This document shows, piece by piece, positions 5,293 to 7,211 of a DNA stretch of 7,211 nt. The DNA comes from Desulfobacterales bacterium HSG17 (GTDB lineage: Bacteria > Desulfobacterota > Desulfobacteria > Desulfobacterales > Desulfococcaceae): contig JAUCGD010000161.1 in the NCBI GenBank assembly GCA_030377945.1, forward strand, positions 1 through 7,211, read 5' to 3'. The position numbers were made by a program, and so were the translations under genes. How positions within the stretch are numbered: the first letter of the stretch is position 1; each line of letters opens with the position of its first letter. The notes beneath the pieces are model-generated. The model ran no database searches. It worked only from the letters and a program-made list of their open reading frames with translations, and was not told the origin of the DNA.

Positions 5293-7023
5293 TTAGCTAT
5301 AGTCTGTTGCAACTGAAAGTTCTTCTACTGTAAAATCCCAATTTACATTATGGGGTTTCAAGTTGTCCTTGAACATTTCAGGCAACTGATCCTGGGCTTT
5401 TGTGAAACCGGCATTTCTATTAAACTGAATCTCATTTTTCAAGATGCTACTCCCAAGTGCAACTACATCATCCGGAGTCAGGCTGAGACCGTATTGTGCA
5501 TTCAGCATTTCAACAATTAAAGGTACACCACGATCACTGTCAAGGACAGGAAATGCCACGAAAAGACAGAGCCCTGCTGCATCAATTGCAGCTGTTGCAA
5601 TCTGAAGATTCTTAGAAATCTCAACATTATTGGCTTTTTTGTGGGGATCAACCTCTCCGCCAACACCAAGGAGGTTAGGCGCAACTGCATATCCTGCAGT
5701 ATGATCAGCACCCATGGGAGATGTAGCATAGGTAACGCCTACACCTTTTGTGGATCTTGGATCATAAGCGGGAAGGCTCTGATTTTTGACAACTGGAATC
5801 CTGTCAACACCCAATGCCTGACCTGTGAAAGCAGTACCACTACCGATAATTTTACCAACAGGATCTCCAGTTCCAACTTTCTTTAACATTTCAATAGCAG
5901 CCTTTCCGTCGCCCCATGGAATAAGTCCACCTTCCATGGCAACCGCTATTGTGCAACCTGTTTCAATTGTGTCCAGTCCAAAATCATCACAAAGCCTGTC
6001 AAGCATGGCAATATCATCTAAATCATTGATGATGCAGTTTGCACCAAAGGCCCAGATGGTTTCATACTCAAATCCGGCTGTGAGATATTTTCCTTCTTTG
6101 TCATGGTAAACCTGGGAACATTGGATAACACAACCCGGATGACACCCTTCAGTTGTAATGCCGCCTCTTTCTGTAATAACATCAGCCATGGTCTCACCAC
6201 TGATATCATTATGATCTTCAAAACGGCCTTCACTAAAGTTTTTAGTTGGCAATGCGCCGGCTTCATTGATGATGTTCACCATAACTGCTGTTCCATAGGC
6301 GGGTAATCCTTCTCCTGATACAGAGTGGCTCCTGAGAAGTTCAACCCATTCTTTGTTGGCTTTCTTGAATGCTTCAGGATCAGCAAGGTCAAGTCTTCCT
6401 GCACCTGTATCATCAATTACAATGGCTTTAATTTTTTTGGAACCCATGACGGCGCCTAACCCCCCGCGTCCGAAGGCTCTACCTGGTCTACCCTTGGGAT
6501 CAGCCTGCTGGATACTGGCGGCTGTAAGGCATTGTTCTCCTGCCGGTCCGATACAGATGATACCTGTTCTTTTACCATAATCAGCCCATAATTTTTCTAT
6601 GGTTTCATAAGTTCCCTTACCGGCAAGGTCACCTGCGGGAAGTATTTCTACTGAATCTTTTTTAATAACAATAATGGAGTAAGCGTCTGATTCAGGTTTG
6701 CCCTCAAGGACTATTGCTTTAATTCCAAGTTTGGCAAGTTTCTGGGATGCGAGCCCACCTGCATTTGCTTCTTTAATACCACCTGTAAGAGGAGATTTTC
6801 CTCCAGCAGACATTCTTCCAGAATTTGCTGCTGCAGTTCCGGATAGAAGTCCCGGAGCAAAAATAAGTTTATTATTTTTACCCAGAGGATGGCAATCCGG
6901 TGCTACTTCATCAAGTACCAATTGAGATGTTAAAGCGCGGCCTCCAAGGCCGGCCAGTTTTTCTTCCGGTTCTGTAATTGTAAATGTTTTTTCCTTTGTG
7001 TTAACTCTTAATAATTTAGACAT
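5293..7023 (-). CDS. Aldehyde:ferredoxin oxidoreductase (AOR) family tungsten-pterin enzyme
   Basis: This is a 576-residue member of the AOR family: cytoplasmic enzymes with a bis-pterin tungsten (sometimes Mo) centre and one 4Fe-4S cluster, best known for ferredoxin-linked aldehyde/carboxylate interconversion. The N-terminal pterin domain shows LGGRAL (26-31), GGKSPLTGG (74-82) and GRGGLGAVMGSKKIKAI (185-201). Cluster ligands are likely Cys294, Cys298, Cys302 and Cys486. The two pterin-binding motifs of the DxxGL(D/C) type are DDFGLD (346-351) and DAAGLC (481-486). FEYET (318-322) and ADHTAG (439-444) supply the conserved acidic residue and His near the metal. The first two Cys are spaced C-x3-C rather than the C-x2-C of Pyrococcus furiosus AOR. 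The protein is slightly shorter than that enzyme (605). It is the first gene of the cluster. An AGGAG about 11 bases upstream, plus a closer G-run, precedes the ATG. Substrate is unknown. Confidence 0.93.
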   Translation of the reverse strand: MSKLLRVNTKEKTFTITEPEEKLAGLGGRALTSQLVLDEVAPDCHPLGKNNKLIFAPGLLSGTAAANSGRMSAGGKSPLTGGIKEANAGGLASQKLAKLGIKAIVLEGKPESDAYSIIVIKKDSVEILPAGDLAGKGTYETIEKLWADYGKRTGIICIGPAGEQCLTAASIQQADPKGRPGRAFGRGGLGAVMGSKKIKAIVIDDTGAGRLDLADPEAFKKANKEWVELLRSHSVSGEGLPAYGTAVMVNIINEAGALPTKNFSEGRFEDHNDISGETMADVITERGGITTEGCHPGCVIQCSQVYHDKEGKYLTAGFEYETIWAFGANCIINDLDDIAMLDRLCDDFGLDTIETGCTIAVAMEGGLIPWGDGKAAIEMLKKVGTGDPVGKIIGSGTAFTGQALGVDRIPVVKNQSLPAYDPRSTKGVGVTYATSPMGADHTAGYAVAPNLLGVGGEVDPHKKANNVEISKNLQIATAAIDAAGLCLFVAFPVLDSDRGVPLIVEMLNAQYGLSLTPDDVVALGSSILKNEIQFNRNAGFTKAQDQLPEMFKDNLKPHNVNWDFTVEELSVATDYS

Positions 7024-7138
7024 AATTCCCCCATCTCCTGTTAATGTTAAAAAATTTAGAGACAGAACGGTCGGTCTTGAATGGGAGAATGAATATTGGC
7101 TTACCTGATTGTTATGTGAGGCCGACCTTTGAAATCAT
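7024..7138 (-). promoter_or_regulatory. Probable 5' leader of the AOR-first operon with a long-range inverted repeat
   Basis: If the promoter proposed at 7145-7172 is right, transcripts begin near 7138 and carry a leader of about 115 bases. On the minus strand AAAGGTCGGCCT (start of the leader) can pair with AGACCGACCGTT near its end: a 6-bp core GGTCGG/CCGACC (7122-7127 with 7069-7074) flanked by 2-bp extensions across single mismatches. The intervening loop is about 47 bases. The SD-like AGGAG lies at about 7035-7039. I could not match it to a known riboswitch. Confidence 0.35.
7065..7076. promoter_or_regulatory. Candidate repressor operator (near-palindrome GAACG-GT-CGGTC)
   Basis: The arms GAACG and CGGTC are inverted repeats at 4 of 5 positions around a 2-base centre. 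Short CG-containing palindromes of this kind (AACG-NN-CGTT type) are used by several TetR-family regulators of acyl-CoA metabolism. The site lies about 42 bases upstream of the AOR start codon. The same bases also take part in the long leader inverted repeat, so its role as DNA operator or RNA stem is undecided. Confidence 0.25.
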
Positions 7139-7144
7139 CTTGTA

Positions 7145-7172
7145 ATTAGAAAAAGGAAAGGATCGCGGTCAA
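7145..7172 (-). promoter_or_regulatory. Sigma70-like promoter candidate for the AOR-first operon
   Basis: On the minus strand TTGACC (7172-7167) and TCTAAT (7150-7145) match the -35 and -10 consensus at 5 of 6 positions each, with a 16-base spacer. Transcription would begin about 115 bases before the AOR start codon. It is the best promoter-like match I found upstream of the cluster. Confidence 0.5.
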
Positions 7173-7185
7173 GCGACGTCTGACT
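7169..7185. promoter_or_regulatory. Imperfect palindrome overlapping the -35 box
   Basis: GTCAAGCGACGTCTGAC has perfect outer arms GTCA/TGAC and inner CG/CG steps, with 12 of 16 non-central positions symmetric. It overlaps the proposed -35 hexamer, where a bound protein could block or recruit RNA polymerase. No regulator family is assigned. Confidence 0.3.
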
Positions 7186-7211
7186 ATTAGAAAGTAAATA
7201 CAATGACAGAG

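Noticed and set aside
5293..7023. Identification of the AOR homologue as BamB, the active-site subunit of class II benzoyl-CoA reductase.
   Set aside because: BamB belongs to the same family, but this protein is shorter as I recall and none of the other Bam subunits is encoded nearby.
7024..7138. A molybdenum/tungsten cofactor riboswitch in the AOR leader.
   Set aside because: The gene context would fit, but I could not align the leader with the conserved Moco RNA core, and the leader is short for it. A covariance-model search would settle this.
7203..7211. A divergent plus-strand gene starting with the ATG at 7203.
   Set aside because: Only three codons are inside the window and no Shine-Dalgarno sequence precedes it.

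Overview
The window reads as part of a chromosome of a strictly anaerobic bacterium, most likely a sulfate-reducing or syntrophic member of the Desulfobacterota (former Deltaproteobacteria). This placement is inferred from gene content only: a tungsten-type aldehyde:ferredoxin oxidoreductase (AOR) homologue with MoaD/ThiS-like small proteins, an acyl-CoA dehydrogenase and an electron transfer flavoprotein (ETF). No taxonomic marker gene is present. The operon genes are moderately AT-rich, the transporter gene is visibly richer in G+C, and the first 165 bases are strongly AT-rich.

Layout. Bases 1-165 hold an AT-rich open frame of 54 codons of unknown function, whose stop codon abuts a very strong Shine-Dalgarno sequence. 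Bases 169-1467 (+) encode a 12-helix major facilitator superfamily (MFS) permease. A gap of 112 bases then separates it from a convergent minus-strand cluster occupying the rest of the window. In transcription order (right to left) the cluster is: regulatory leader (about 7185-7024), AOR-family oxidoreductase (7023-5293), an intrinsic terminator/attenuator (5271-5240), a MoaD/ThiS-like protein with a C-terminal tail (5210-4911), acyl-CoA dehydrogenase (4850-3714), an intercistronic hairpin (3702-3669), ETF beta (3645-2842), ETF alpha (2828-1803) and a second MoaD/ThiS-like protein ending in Gly-Gly-Gly (1810-1580), which overlaps etfA by 8 bases.

How the parts may work together (inference). 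The permease could import a carboxylic acid or related compound. The acyl-CoA dehydrogenase passes electrons to (or takes them from) the ETF heterodimer, and the AOR homologue interconverts an aldehyde and an acid with ferredoxin. The two beta-grasp proteins suggest local support for the AOR pterin cofactor or a partner role. The ETF beta nucleotide-site loop has the Asp-Gly...Val-Gly-Pro form, so flavin-based electron bifurcation linking ferredoxin, NADH and an enoyl-CoA is possible but not shown.

Most notable points: the acyl-CoA dehydrogenase has no acidic residue at either of the two known positions of the catalytic base; the two MoaD-like proteins have different C-termini, only one of which could be activated in the usual way; and an intrinsic terminator inside the cluster leaves little room for a new promoter, which suggests attenuation between the AOR gene and the genes after it.
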